A stretch of DNA of 64,000 nucleotides from contig CAYNNQ010000005.1 in NCBI GenBank assembly GCA_964398785.1, positions 1 through 64,000 of the forward strand. The letters are read 5' to 3'. Source of the DNA: CAYNNQ01 sp964398785 (GTDB lineage: Bacteria > Desulfobacterota > Desulfovibrionia > Desulfovibrionales > Desulfonatronovibrionaceae). Below are positions 25,795-33,593 of the stretch, piece by piece (the stretch's first letter is position 1; every line of letters starts with the position of its first letter). Under the pieces are notes generated by a model. The model searched no databases, was not told where the DNA came from, and saw only the letters and a list, made by a program, of their open reading frames with translations. The translations under genes and the position numbers were made by a program.

Positions 25795-25924
25795 GAGGCG
25801 CCTGCAAAAAATATATTTTTGCAGGCAGTGTTAAGTTTTAAGTTGAAAGTTTTAAGTAAAATCAAAAGGTTATAAAGTTTAATCTGTGCGTTTAACTCCA
25901 GTACTCGACTTTTTGCAGATGCCT
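25795..25924 (-). mobile_element. Family-A MITE-like element, copy 4
   Basis: 130 bp with ends GAGGCGCCTGCAAAAA and TTTTTGCAGATGCCT, flanked by CTCTGAA at 25788-25794 and 25925-25931 (7-bp target duplication). The left end folds into a hairpin at 25801-25825. It sits just upstream of the perR -35 box and makes up much of the gene-free stretch 25727-26045. The remainder (25932-26045) holds only a weak stem at TTGGGC/GCCCAA. Confidence 0.9.
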
Positions 25925-26045
25925 CTCTGAAGGAAAATTCTTCCTTAACCGAAGACCCCAAATTGGGCACAAGGCCCAAGTTGCACTTAGGAAATACAGG
26001 AGATGGGATTTGGCACTAACCTATTATTCAAAAAGCCGGTAGTTT

Positions 26046-26849
26046 TTAGTAAAGCTTTTTCAACCTGTCCGGAAAGTTAGTAAAGATGCCGTGGACTCCC
26101 CAGTTTAAACACCGCAACATTTTTTCCCTCTCATCCACTGTATATACCAAAATTTTATAGCCTTGATTCTTTAGTTTTCGAAAAACTGGCGAATCCAGTT
26201 CTGCAAACGGAACGTGACAGGAAATGGGTTTTATATCCCGCCATGTTTTTTCCGCACATTGACTAACCCCTTCAAACAATACCCCGAGGCGAACCCCTTC
26301 TTCCATGTTTCGGAGTTTTCGTAACGCGGGGAGATTAAAGGAAGAGACCAAAACTTTTTCCAAGAGATCCCTATCTCGGATGCAGCACAAAACATCTTTG
26401 GCAATCTTTTGGGTATCCTTTCTACCGCACTCCTTTATCTCCACGTTGGCCAACACTCCGCATTCCATACTCAGGTCCAGGGCCCTTTCCAGGGTTAGAA
26501 TCCTGTGCGCCTTCCTAGCGGGCAAAGGTTTATGCTGTTCTCCCTTTTCTGATTGCGGCCGATGTAAGGCAGAAAAATCCAAGCGACGCAAAGCGGGAAG
26601 GCTTAGTTTATGTACCCGGGGTTCGGCACTTCTCCCGAAAACATACAAAAAGTCACTGGTGCGCAATACAGTTTCATCATGCAAAACAACTGTTTTCCCC
26701 TCCGCAGTAATCCGGACATCAAATTCCCACATATCCGCGCCCATCGCCGCCGCTCCCCGCATAGCGGCCTCGGTGTTCTCCGGAAAGGAAACACTGGCTC
26801 CGCGATGGGCAATATTTAGACACTTTCCTTGCTCAAAAATTAGTTCCAT
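26046..26849 (-). CDS. Glycerophosphodiester phosphodiesterase-family protein
   Basis: 267 residues with the GDPD TIM-barrel signatures: AHRGASVSFPENT (His15, Arg16), MWEFDVRITAEGKTVVLHD (Glu42, Asp44, His57), LANVEIKE and the end ILVYTVDEREKMLRCLNWGVHGIFTNFP. No signal peptide, so cytoplasmic. The reaction is hydrolysis of glycerophosphodiesters to glycerol-3-phosphate and an alcohol. It is divergent from the nitroreductase-like gene at 26889 with a 39-bp gap. Confidence 0.9.
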   Translation of the reverse strand: MELIFEQGKCLNIAHRGASVSFPENTEAAMRGAAAMGADMWEFDVRITAEGKTVVLHDETVLRTSDFLYVFGRSAEPRVHKLSLPALRRLDFSALHRPQSEKGEQHKPLPARKAHRILTLERALDLSMECGVLANVEIKECGRKDTQKIAKDVLCCIRDRDLLEKVLVSSFNLPALRKLRNMEEGVRLGVLFEGVSQCAEKTWRDIKPISCHVPFAELDSPVFRKLKNQGYKILVYTVDEREKMLRCLNWGVHGIFTNFPDRLKKLY

Positions 26850-26888
26850 GCCAAAGTATTATTAAATTGAAAAATACAGGGGGACTCC

Positions 26889-27620
26889 ATGAAAGAATTA
26901 CACAACTGCTTGGGTTGGCAATACTGGCAAAAGACCGCATTTAACGCTTCCGCTCTGGGCAGCCTGCAAAAGCTAAGTATTGAGTCCGGTGACAGGTTCA
27001 AGACATACCCACATGCAGAGAGGATACAGCTCCCTTCCCCCTCTCAAGGGGAAGAAAAAAACCTATGGGAAATCCTAAACAAAAGGCGTTCTCAAAGACG
27101 CTTTTCCGAAAATGAAACCGTATCCCTGCAAAACACGACCGATCTCCTCTGGGCAGCTCAGGGAATAACATACAAGGAAAGCAAGATCGCTTTGCGCACA
27201 GCACCCTCTGCAGGTGCATTATACCCTGTGGAGACCTATGTCCTCGCCTCACGTGTGCAGGGGGTGCCTATGGGAGTGTACCACCTGCATATTACGGATT
27301 TTTGCCTGGAAAAAGTTGCCCCCCTTGAAAACCCTGCGGATTTGGCATCAATAGCCTTGGGGCAAAGCTTTTGTTCCCGCGCCCCCCTTGTATTCGTCTT
27401 TACTGCGGTTTTTCGGAGGAACATGCATAAATACGGGCATCGCGGCCTCCGCTACATCCTTATGGATGTGGGGCATATATGCCAAAACCTCCTTTTGGCA
27501 GCAACTGCCCTGGGCCTCAAAAGCTGCCCGGTAGCCGCTTTTTTCGACGATCCCTTGAATAATCTCCTCAACATCGACGGAGATGAGGAGTCCAGCCTGT
27601 ATATGGTTCCGGCCGGATAA
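26889..27620 (+). CDS. SagB/ThcOx-family nitroreductase-like oxidoreductase
   Basis: 243 residues. Flavin-dependent nitroreductase fold with LNKRRSQRRFSENETVSL near residue 60, RTAPSAGALYPVETYV, and VGHICQNLLLAATALGLKSC, all typical of the SagB/ThcOx branch. In known cases this branch oxidises azolines in peptide natural products, but many stand-alone members have other, unknown roles. I see no precursor peptide, cyclodehydratase or exporter beside it. GGGGGA precedes the ATG. A UUCG-loop hairpin downstream closes the neighbouring minus-strand gene. Confidence 0.85.
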   Translation: MKELHNCLGWQYWQKTAFNASALGSLQKLSIESGDRFKTYPHAERIQLPSPSQGEEKNLWEILNKRRSQRRFSENETVSLQNTTDLLWAAQGITYKESKIALRTAPSAGALYPVETYVLASRVQGVPMGVYHLHITDFCLEKVAPLENPADLASIALGQSFCSRAPLVFVFTAVFRRNMHKYGHRGLRYILMDVGHICQNLLLAATALGLKSCPVAAFFDDPLNNLLNIDGDEESSLYMVPAG

Positions 27621-27647
27621 CTCTCCTTGCAAAAAGGAGGTCCAGCT

Positions 27648-27674
27648 AAAAAATGAGCCGGCCCGAAGGCCGGC
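27648..27674 (-). terminator. Terminator of the DVU0772-family gene
   Basis: On the minus strand GCCGGCC, loop TTCG, GGCCGGC is followed by TCATTTTTT. A UUCG tetraloop with a 7-bp GC stem and T-run is a strong rho-independent terminator. It lies nine bases after the stop codon. Confidence 0.85.
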
Positions 27675-27682
27675 CGGTATCT

Positions 27683-28027
27683 TTAGCAGGACATCTCTTT
27701 CTCCAGCCAGGATTTTATTTCTGGGGTAATGGGATAAACACCCTTTTGACCACCGACATGCCGCATAAAATCCTCACCCAGAATCGGGGGCAGGTCAAGT
27801 CGCACTAGTTCTCTCGCCTCTTCGGAATTGCGTTGAATAAGGTACAAGACAGGTTTACCCTCCCATGTATTAACCACAAAATAATTGGAATAATCCTCCT
27901 TGGACCAAACCGGGAGGCGTTCCCCTTTTCTCCAATTGTTCCCCCATTCCAGATACAGAGTTACCGCTTCTTCCGGTGTCATTTCCCAGTCTATGGGAAG
28001 ATGAGAATAATCCTTTAAACTAGCCAT
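27683..28027 (-). CDS. DVU0772-family protein, predicted PerR target
   Basis: 114 residues, acidic and soluble, with no catalytic motif I recognise. Features include MTPEEAVTLYLEWGNNW, FVVNTWEGKPVLYLI and ITPEIKSWLEKEM. It matches my memory of the DVU0772 family of Desulfovibrio, whose gene has been listed as a predicted PerR-regulon member in that genus. Here an almost exact copy of the perR operator overlies its promoter, supporting a role in the peroxide response. AAGGAGG precedes the ATG and a UUCG terminator follows. Molecular function unknown. Confidence 0.8.
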   Translation of the reverse strand: MASLKDYSHLPIDWEMTPEEAVTLYLEWGNNWRKGERLPVWSKEDYSNYFVVNTWEGKPVLYLIQRNSEEARELVRLDLPPILGEDFMRHVGGQKGVYPITPEIKSWLEKEMSC

Positions 28028-28063
28028 AATTGCCTCCTTTGTTCACTCCGCCTGTACTTGCTA

Positions 28064-28092
28064 TTAAATAGTAATCATTATCATTATTGTCA
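28064..28092 (-). promoter_or_regulatory. PerR-operated promoter of the DVU0772-family gene
   Basis: Minus strand: consensus -35 TTGACA (28092-28087), exactly 17 bp, -10 TATTTA (28069-28064). The operator 28064-28086 fills the whole spacer and the -10 box and matches the perR operator at 21 of 23 bases in reverse orientation. On the plus strand TTGTCA (28086-28091), 17 bp, GATACT (28109-28114) is a weaker divergent promoter that could serve the AI-2E-family gene and share the operator. Confidence 0.82.
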
Positions 28093-28157
28093 AGCATAAC
28101 CTTAGGCTTGATACTGCCAGCCTTGTCAGGACACAAACAAACTTGTACAGATTTCAC

Positions 28158-29276
28158 ATGCAACAACAGAAAGCCGACGTACACACCATCGCCAGGTGGC
28201 TTTTTGCTGCCTTGGTTGTCTGGGCGGGGATCCAGGTATTGAGTTACTTGAGTGATGTCCTGATTCCCTTTGTGCTCGCCTTTCTTTTGGCCTATCTGAT
28301 CAACCCTTTGGTGTGTATTGTCCAAAAGAAGATCAAAAACAGAAGTCTCGCGGTCTTGACCACTCTGATATTTCTTGCCGGGCTGGGGACAATGGTCCTT
28401 TCACTTATCCTCCCCATGATTGTGGAGGAAATAAACCATATAAGCGCCCTTTTGGCCAAATTTGTCCAAAACACCCAACTACAATACAGGGCCAAGGAAA
28501 AAATACCGGCGGAGATCTGGGCACTTGCCCGAGACTATCTGACCCACGAAAAAATCTCCTCTTTTTTACAGGACAAAGACCTTTTCAACATGGCCCAGGA
28601 AATGGCCCAAAAAGTACTGCCCGGTATATGGCGAGTCCTTTCCGGAACAGCAAACATAATACTGGGCATTACCGGATTATTTATCATTATTTTGTACCTC
28701 ATCTTCCTGCTTATCGACTACGAAAAGATCCGCAATTCCTGGCAGGACATGCTGCCGCGCAAAAACAGGCATACGGTTGTCCAGTTCATTCAGGATTTCA
28801 ATCAGCAAATGAACCGCTATTTCCGCAGTCAAGCCCTGATAGCCTCCCTTGTGGGCGTGATGTTTGCCGTGGGATTCTCCCTTTTGGGACTGCCCATGGC
28901 CATTGTCCTTGGGCTGTTCATTGGGCTGTTGAACATGGTCCCCTATCTGCAACTAATAGGGATACTTCCCACTTTACTCGTAGTCGTTTTGCATTGTCTA
29001 GAAACCGGGTCCAGCTTCTGGCTCGTGCTTGGAGGCGCGGGTGCGGTATTCGCCATAGCCCAGGTTATTCAGGACGGTTTTCTCCTTCCCAAAATCATGG
29101 GCAAAAGCATGGGGTTGAACCCGGCCATGATCCTTTTGTCCCTGTCTGTTTGGGGAAAATTGCTTGGTATGTTGGGCCTTTTAATCGCCCTGCCCATGAC
29201 TTGCCTTCTCTTGGCCTATTACAACAAATTCGTCGCCGGTCCCCTGCCTTCTCGGACGGAGGCCTCTGGGGGCTGA
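28158..29276 (+). CDS. AI-2E-family (UPF0118/PerM-like) membrane transporter
   Basis: 372 residues from the ATG at 28158. Hydrophobic segments near 13-60 (LFAALVVWAGIQVLSYLSDV, VLAFLLAYLINP), 68-92, 160-185, and a dense block from 230 onward. GLFIGLLNMVPYLQLIGI and QDGFLLPKIMGKSMGLNP are the family signatures. The family includes the putative autoinducer-2 exporter TqsA, but many members move other solutes, including Na+ by antiport, so the substrate is open. The gene shares its upstream region with the PerR-controlled gene. A TTG codon at 28143 is a less likely start. Confidence 0.87.
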   Translation: MQQQKADVHTIARWLFAALVVWAGIQVLSYLSDVLIPFVLAFLLAYLINPLVCIVQKKIKNRSLAVLTTLIFLAGLGTMVLSLILPMIVEEINHISALLAKFVQNTQLQYRAKEKIPAEIWALARDYLTHEKISSFLQDKDLFNMAQEMAQKVLPGIWRVLSGTANIILGITGLFIIILYLIFLLIDYEKIRNSWQDMLPRKNRHTVVQFIQDFNQQMNRYFRSQALIASLVGVMFAVGFSLLGLPMAIVLGLFIGLLNMVPYLQLIGILPTLLVVVLHCLETGSSFWLVLGGAGAVFAIAQVIQDGFLLPKIMGKSMGLNPAMILLSLSVWGKLLGMLGLLIALPMTCLLLAYYNKFVAGPLPSRTEASGG

Positions 29277-29559
29277 ACAGACATCCAAGCAGAGCAAATC
29301 ACGGGGTATTGGATGTCTTTACCACCCTCAAATCACGGATTTGAGTGCGAGCAGGGGGTAAACTTCCCCCTTTGGCGAGGCATAGAAAACACCGGTCCGA
29401 AAGTCCCCTGCAAAAAGAATCAGGCGAAGAAATCACGGAAACTCCATTCCCTTCGTCAAAAGAGCCTTTTGATTTCACCTATGCGTGGGGTTTAGTTTCT
29501 CAGTCCCATTACGAGACCTTCCTCTAAATTACTTGTAAACTCTCCAGGAGACAGCAAAC
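29277..29559. other. 283-bp intergenic stretch, no gene seen
   Basis: Between the transporter and the lipoate ligase gene. The only structure I note is AGGGGG/CCCCCT around 29355-29375 followed by TTT, a weak terminator candidate. Short open frames here have no recognisable protein and no ribosome-binding site. Confidence 0.5.
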
Positions 29560-30543
29560 ATGTACTGCATACACAATCCAAGTACAGATCCGTATTTCAA
29601 TCTGGCTGCTGAAGAATATCTATTGCTCCATGAAAGCGGGCAATATTTCCTTTTGTGGCGAAATGCGCCTGCGATAATCATCGGACGCAATCAAAACGCC
29701 CATGCAGAGATCAATGAAGATTACGTCCGGGACAAAAACATCCCGGTAGTCCGAAGGATTTCCGGAGGCGGTGCGGTTTTTCATGACCTGGGCAATATCA
29801 ATTTCACATTCATAACAAATCTAAAAGAACAAAAAAAAGTGGACTTTGAGTCCCTGGCCCGGCCGGTAGTCCAGGCTCTGAACCGTATGGGCGTCCCCGC
29901 CCGGTTCGAAGGACGTAACGACCTGACAATCCATGGCCGCAAATTTTCCGGGAATGCTCAACATATATCCAAAAACCGCGTTTTGCACCACGGGACTCTT
30001 CTATACGATGCCAACGTGACCGATTTAAGCAAGGCCCTTCGCCCGGATGAGCTCAAATTCCGGGACAAGGCGGTCAAATCGGTGCATAAGCGGATTACCA
30101 ACATAAGTTCGCATCTGCCCCGCTCAACGCCGATAGAAGATTTTACTGCGGAATTGTTGCAGGCTGTGGGAGACAGGCTGGGAACAAGCAAATTCCTTAC
30201 TTTCACGGAAAGTCAAGAAAAAGATATCTATGCGTTGCGCGAGGACAAATATGCAAAATGGGAGTGGAATTTCGGGACAACTCCTCCATACACACACCAC
30301 CAAAAGATCCGCACTCAGGGAGGGACCGTAGAGATGGTCTTAAATGTACGCAAAGGGCGCATCCGAACAGCGCGGTTTTATGGGGACTTTTTCGGAAGCC
30401 GGGACATTTCCGAGCTTACTTGTCAATTGGAAGGGATCCCGCATGAACGTAGCGCCCTGGACAATGTTTTAAGATCGTTAGATTTAAGCCAATACATGTA
30501 CAATGTAAATTTGGAAGAAATATTGCAACTCATGGAATATTGA
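29560..30543 (+). CDS. lplA: Lipoate--protein ligase
   Basis: 327 residues. The BPL/LplA catalytic domain has NLAAEEYLL, FLLWRNAPAIIIGRNQNA, VRRISGGGAVFHDLGNINF and KFSGNAQHISKNRVLHHGTLL, all signature segments. The shorter C-terminal accessory domain follows after about residue 245. The enzyme activates free lipoate with ATP and attaches it to lipoyl-carrier proteins such as GcvH or 2-oxoacid dehydrogenase E2. AGGAG lies upstream of the ATG. No lipoylated target is encoded nearby. Confidence 0.94.
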   Translation: MYCIHNPSTDPYFNLAAEEYLLLHESGQYFLLWRNAPAIIIGRNQNAHAEINEDYVRDKNIPVVRRISGGGAVFHDLGNINFTFITNLKEQKKVDFESLARPVVQALNRMGVPARFEGRNDLTIHGRKFSGNAQHISKNRVLHHGTLLYDANVTDLSKALRPDELKFRDKAVKSVHKRITNISSHLPRSTPIEDFTAELLQAVGDRLGTSKFLTFTESQEKDIYALREDKYAKWEWNFGTTPPYTHHQKIRTQGGTVEMVLNVRKGRIRTARFYGDFFGSRDISELTCQLEGIPHERSALDNVLRSLDLSQYMYNVNLEEILQLMEY

Positions 30544-30686
30544 TTTAAAATATACATTGAATCCAAAAAGATATATCCAAAATGACATAAAAACAACTAT
30601 TGATTTTTACTAAAACAACCTATTATCATCATTATGGCAAAAAGGCTAGCTCCGTTTAAATACCATTAATAAATTAGGAGGCTTTT

Positions 30687-32420
30687 ATGGCAAGGTTACT
30701 GCGTATCAACGCCCAAAAAAGAGAATACACATTTGAAGAAGTCGGCGGAGATTATGCCGGGCTGGGTGGGCGGGCCCTAACTTCGCGCGTTATCCGCAAG
30801 GAAGTCCCCCCCACTTGCCATCCCCTTGGGGCGGACAACAAACTTGTGGCAGCAGCGGGCCTGCTTACAGGGACCATAGCAGCCAATTCCGGCCGTATTT
30901 CCGTTGGGGGGAAGTCTCCCCTAACCAAGGGGATCAAAGAGTCCAATTCCGGTGGAGTCTTCGCCCAAAAACTTGCCAAGCTGAATATCATGGGGCTTAT
31001 AATCGAAGGAAAGCCCGAGGAAGAGGTCTCTCCCGGAATAGTCTTCATGGACAAAGACACGGTACAGATAAAGGAATCCCCGGAACTGGCCGGGCTGGGC
31101 ACATATGAAACAGTGGAGAAACTTAGCGCCGAATACGGCTCATCCGCCGGTATTATGGTTATAGGGCCGGCTGGGGAGAACCTATTGCTGGGATCCTCGA
31201 TACAATTCACCGACCCCAAGGGGCGTCCCTCCAGAGCTGCAGGCCGGGGCGGACTTGGGGCACTCATGGGCTCCAAGAAAATCAAGGCGATAGTTATCGA
31301 CGATGCCGGCGTCAAATCTCCGGAACTTGCAGACAAAGAGGCCTTCAAAGAGGCATCCAAACGCTGGGCCCAGATCTTGGCCGACCACCCGGTAACGGGC
31401 CAGGGATTGCCTGGATACGGCACTTCCATATTAGTAAATATAATCAACGAGGCCGGGGCCCTGCCCACCAAGAATTTCCGCAGCGGACAGTTTGATTACG
31501 CCCAAGAGATAAGCGGTGAAAAAATGGTGGAGTTGATCAACGAGAGGGGCGGCGTAGCTAAAGAAGGATGTCATCCGGGGTGCATCATCCAGTGCTCCCA
31601 GGAATTTCGCGATGCGAATGGCAATTATGTTACCTCCGGATTTGAATATGAAACAGTCTGGGCCTTTGGGGCGAACACCACTATCCAGGACCTGGATATT
31701 ATATCCCAAATGGACCGGGCCTGCGACGATATCGGCCTAGACACCATTGAAATGGGCAATACGGTCGCCGTGGCCATGGAAAAGGGCATAGTGGAATGGG
31801 GAGACGGACCGGAGGCGTTGAAACTTTTGAAAAGAACGCGTGATCCGAAGGATTACCTGGGACGCATCATGGGCAACGGAGCCGCATTTACCGGCGAAGC
31901 CCTAGGAGTTGACCGGGTGCCGGTGGTCAAGCGCCAGGCCCTGCCCGCCTATGACCCCAGATCGGTCAAGGGAGTGGGCGTGACTTACGCCACCTCGACC
32001 ATGGGAGGGGATCATACCGCGGGTTACGCTGTTTGCCAAAACATCCTCAAGGTCGGCGGGGAGGTGGATCCCTTATATAAGGAAGGAAATGTGGACACCT
32101 CCAAAGCCTTGCAGATCGCTACGGCTGCAGTAGACTCCACCGGCCTTTGTTTGTTTGTGGCCTTCGCTGTACTGGACACGGAGGACGCTCTGGATATCGT
32201 GGCCAAGATGATCAGCGCCCGCTTCGGAATAAACTTCACAGCAGACGATATTTCTACTGCAGGCACAGCAGTATTGCAAGATGAAGTGGCCTTCAACGAG
32301 GCAGCCGGTTTTTCCCGCGCCCATGATCAACTCCCGGAATTCTTCAGCAAGGAGAAACTGCCTCCGCACAATACCATCTGGGACTACAGCGTAGAGGAGT
32401 TACAAAAGGCCAAAGTGTAA
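30687..32420 (+). CDS. aor: Aldehyde ferredoxin oxidoreductase (tungsten/molybdenum pyranopterin)
   Basis: 577 residues with the AOR family plan. The N-terminal domain contains GRALTSRVI and the cofactor-binding region SGRISVGGKSPLTKGI. [4Fe-4S] ligands are Cys295, Cys299 and Cys303 in EGCHPGCIIQCSQEF, with Cys488 (DSTGLCLF). The first pair is spaced CX3C, not the CX2C of the Pyrococcus enzyme. Cofactor contacts are suggested by CDDIGLDTIEMGN. It oxidises aldehydes to acids, or the reverse, with ferredoxin, in the cytoplasm. AGGAGG precedes the ATG. moaD-like and E1-like genes follow, as is common for this family, and a strong terminator sits between. Confidence 0.93.
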   Translation: MARLLRINAQKREYTFEEVGGDYAGLGGRALTSRVIRKEVPPTCHPLGADNKLVAAAGLLTGTIAANSGRISVGGKSPLTKGIKESNSGGVFAQKLAKLNIMGLIIEGKPEEEVSPGIVFMDKDTVQIKESPELAGLGTYETVEKLSAEYGSSAGIMVIGPAGENLLLGSSIQFTDPKGRPSRAAGRGGLGALMGSKKIKAIVIDDAGVKSPELADKEAFKEASKRWAQILADHPVTGQGLPGYGTSILVNIINEAGALPTKNFRSGQFDYAQEISGEKMVELINERGGVAKEGCHPGCIIQCSQEFRDANGNYVTSGFEYETVWAFGANTTIQDLDIISQMDRACDDIGLDTIEMGNTVAVAMEKGIVEWGDGPEALKLLKRTRDPKDYLGRIMGNGAAFTGEALGVDRVPVVKRQALPAYDPRSVKGVGVTYATSTMGGDHTAGYAVCQNILKVGGEVDPLYKEGNVDTSKALQIATAAVDSTGLCLFVAFAVLDTEDALDIVAKMISARFGINFTADDISTAGTAVLQDEVAFNEAAGFSRAHDQLPEFFSKEKLPPHNTIWDYSVEELQKAKV

Positions 32421-32462
32421 GGGATATCCCCGACCCAGAAAATAAGCCGATGTCCTTAATAG

Positions 32463-32492
32463 AAAAGGCGGGTTGACTGACCCGCCTTTTTA
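32463..32492 (+). terminator. Rho-independent terminator after aor
   Basis: AAAAGGCGGGT, loop TGAC-like, then ACCCGCCTTTTT and further T. A perfect GC-rich stem followed by a T-run, 43 bp past the aor stop codon. The following moaD-like gene must then have its own promoter or rely on read-through. Confidence 0.9.
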
Positions 32493-32567
32493 TTTTGTAA
32501 TTGTTATGCGGGATTAAAAAAAACTGCATGACATGAATAACCTTTATCTATAGGATCTCTTTTGCCC

Positions 32568-32810
32568 ATGTCCCAGAAAAAAAATATTCATGTACAAATA
32601 AAGTGTTTTGCCACTTTAAGAAAACATGCGCCGACGGGAGGATATCTGTCACTTAAAGCAGGCAACACGGTAAGGGATATAGCTTCTCGACTAGACTTGG
32701 ACATAGAGGAAGTAAAGATAATCTTTGTCAACAACAAACAGGCAAACTGGGACAGGGAGCTCCGGGATGGAGACCAAGTCGGTCTGTTCCCGGCAGTGGG
32801 CGGGGGATAA
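32568..32810 (+). CDS. MoaD/ThiS-family sulfur-carrier protein
   Basis: 80 residues with a ubiquitin-like beta-grasp fold: IKCFATLRKHAPTGGYLSL, GNTVRDIASRLDLD, then the end DGDQVGLFPAVGGG with the terminal Gly-Gly that is adenylylated and thiocarboxylated. It would supply sulfur for the dithiolene of pyranopterin cofactors, here probably the tungsten cofactor of the adjacent AOR. ATG at 32568; a TTG two codons earlier is less likely. The E1-like partner starts 2 bp downstream. Confidence 0.92.
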   Translation: MSQKKNIHVQIKCFATLRKHAPTGGYLSLKAGNTVRDIASRLDLDIEEVKIIFVNNKQANWDRELRDGDQVGLFPAVGGG

Positions 32811-32811
32811 T

Positions 32812-33570
32812 ATGGCCGAAGGGAAAACACACATGAATCATTACTCCGCCCAAGGTCTTCAAAAAACACCCTCGCCTCCGCACATCGATTCCCGGTATGC
32901 CCGCAACCCGAAGGCAATCCCTCCAGATAAGCAAAAAAAACTCCGGGATTCGGCGGTATTGATTCTCGGAGCCGGGGGACTGGGCGGGAATATACTGGAA
33001 ATATTGGCCCGAACTGGCGTAGGCCGCTTGACTGTAGCCGACGGAGACCATTTTGAAGCAAGCAACTTAAACCGGCAAACCTTGTGCACTGAAAACAATC
33101 TGGGAGAGAACAAAGCCCGGGCCGCAGCTGAACGAGCTGTTCGGATAAATTCCCTTATTCGCGCCGAGCCTATGCCCTGCTTTTTGAAGGGAGAAAAACT
33201 GGACGAAGCCTTGAATGGGCAACAAATCGTGGTGGATGCCCTGGGGGGGATTGAAGCCAAGAAAATGCTCCTGAACCACTGCCGGTCTTCGAAGCTCCCG
33301 TTAGTAAGTGGTTTTATAGCCGGGTGGACTGGATTGGTATGCACGGTACTGCCGGACGAGACCGGCCCGCTATCTTTCTGGCAAGGCTCCGAGGATGGAG
33401 CGGCGGAAAAAACAATGGGCTGCATAGCGCCGGTAACCGGATTAGTAGCCGCGATTCAAAGCAGCGAGGTCCTGCATATACTTTTCGGGGACGGCCCGAA
33501 ACTGAGCGGTGGTGTTTTATGTACTGACCTATGGGAGGGTACCTTCGATTTCCTTGAAACCGGGGACTAA
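32812..33570 (+). CDS. ThiF/MoeB-family E1-like adenylyltransferase
   Basis: 252 residues from the ATG at 32812. The nucleotide-binding motif is VLILGAGGLGGN, followed by the conserved aspartate (TVADGDHFEASNLNRQTL) with the Arg that contacts ATP, and DALGGIEAKKMLLNHC. EKTMGCIAPVTGL holds the likely catalytic cysteine. I do not see the paired CxxC zinc motifs of classical MoeB, so it belongs to a zinc-free subgroup. It would activate the C-terminal glycine of the MoaD-like protein encoded 2 bp upstream for tungsten-cofactor synthesis. Confidence 0.9.
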   Translation: MAEGKTHMNHYSAQGLQKTPSPPHIDSRYARNPKAIPPDKQKKLRDSAVLILGAGGLGGNILEILARTGVGRLTVADGDHFEASNLNRQTLCTENNLGENKARAAAERAVRINSLIRAEPMPCFLKGEKLDEALNGQQIVVDALGGIEAKKMLLNHCRSSKLPLVSGFIAGWTGLVCTVLPDETGPLSFWQGSEDGAAEKTMGCIAPVTGLVAAIQSSEVLHILFGDGPKLSGGVLCTDLWEGTFDFLETGD

Positions 33571-33593
33571 TACCGAAGGACAAAGGGAGAAAG

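Noticed and set aside
28313..29344. 343-codon plus-strand frame
   Set aside because: Out-of-frame overlap with the AI-2E-family gene, whose membrane helices and signatures are clear in the other frame.
29340..29560. tRNA or small RNA in the gap before lplA
   Set aside because: No cloverleaf arms or TTCGANTC-type T-loop could be found on either strand.
30600..30655. Sigma-54 promoter before aor (TGGCA...GCT)
   Set aside because: The GG-to-GC spacing is one base too long and no activator gene is adjacent. A TTGATT/TATCAT sigma-70 pair is only weakly better, so I list neither.
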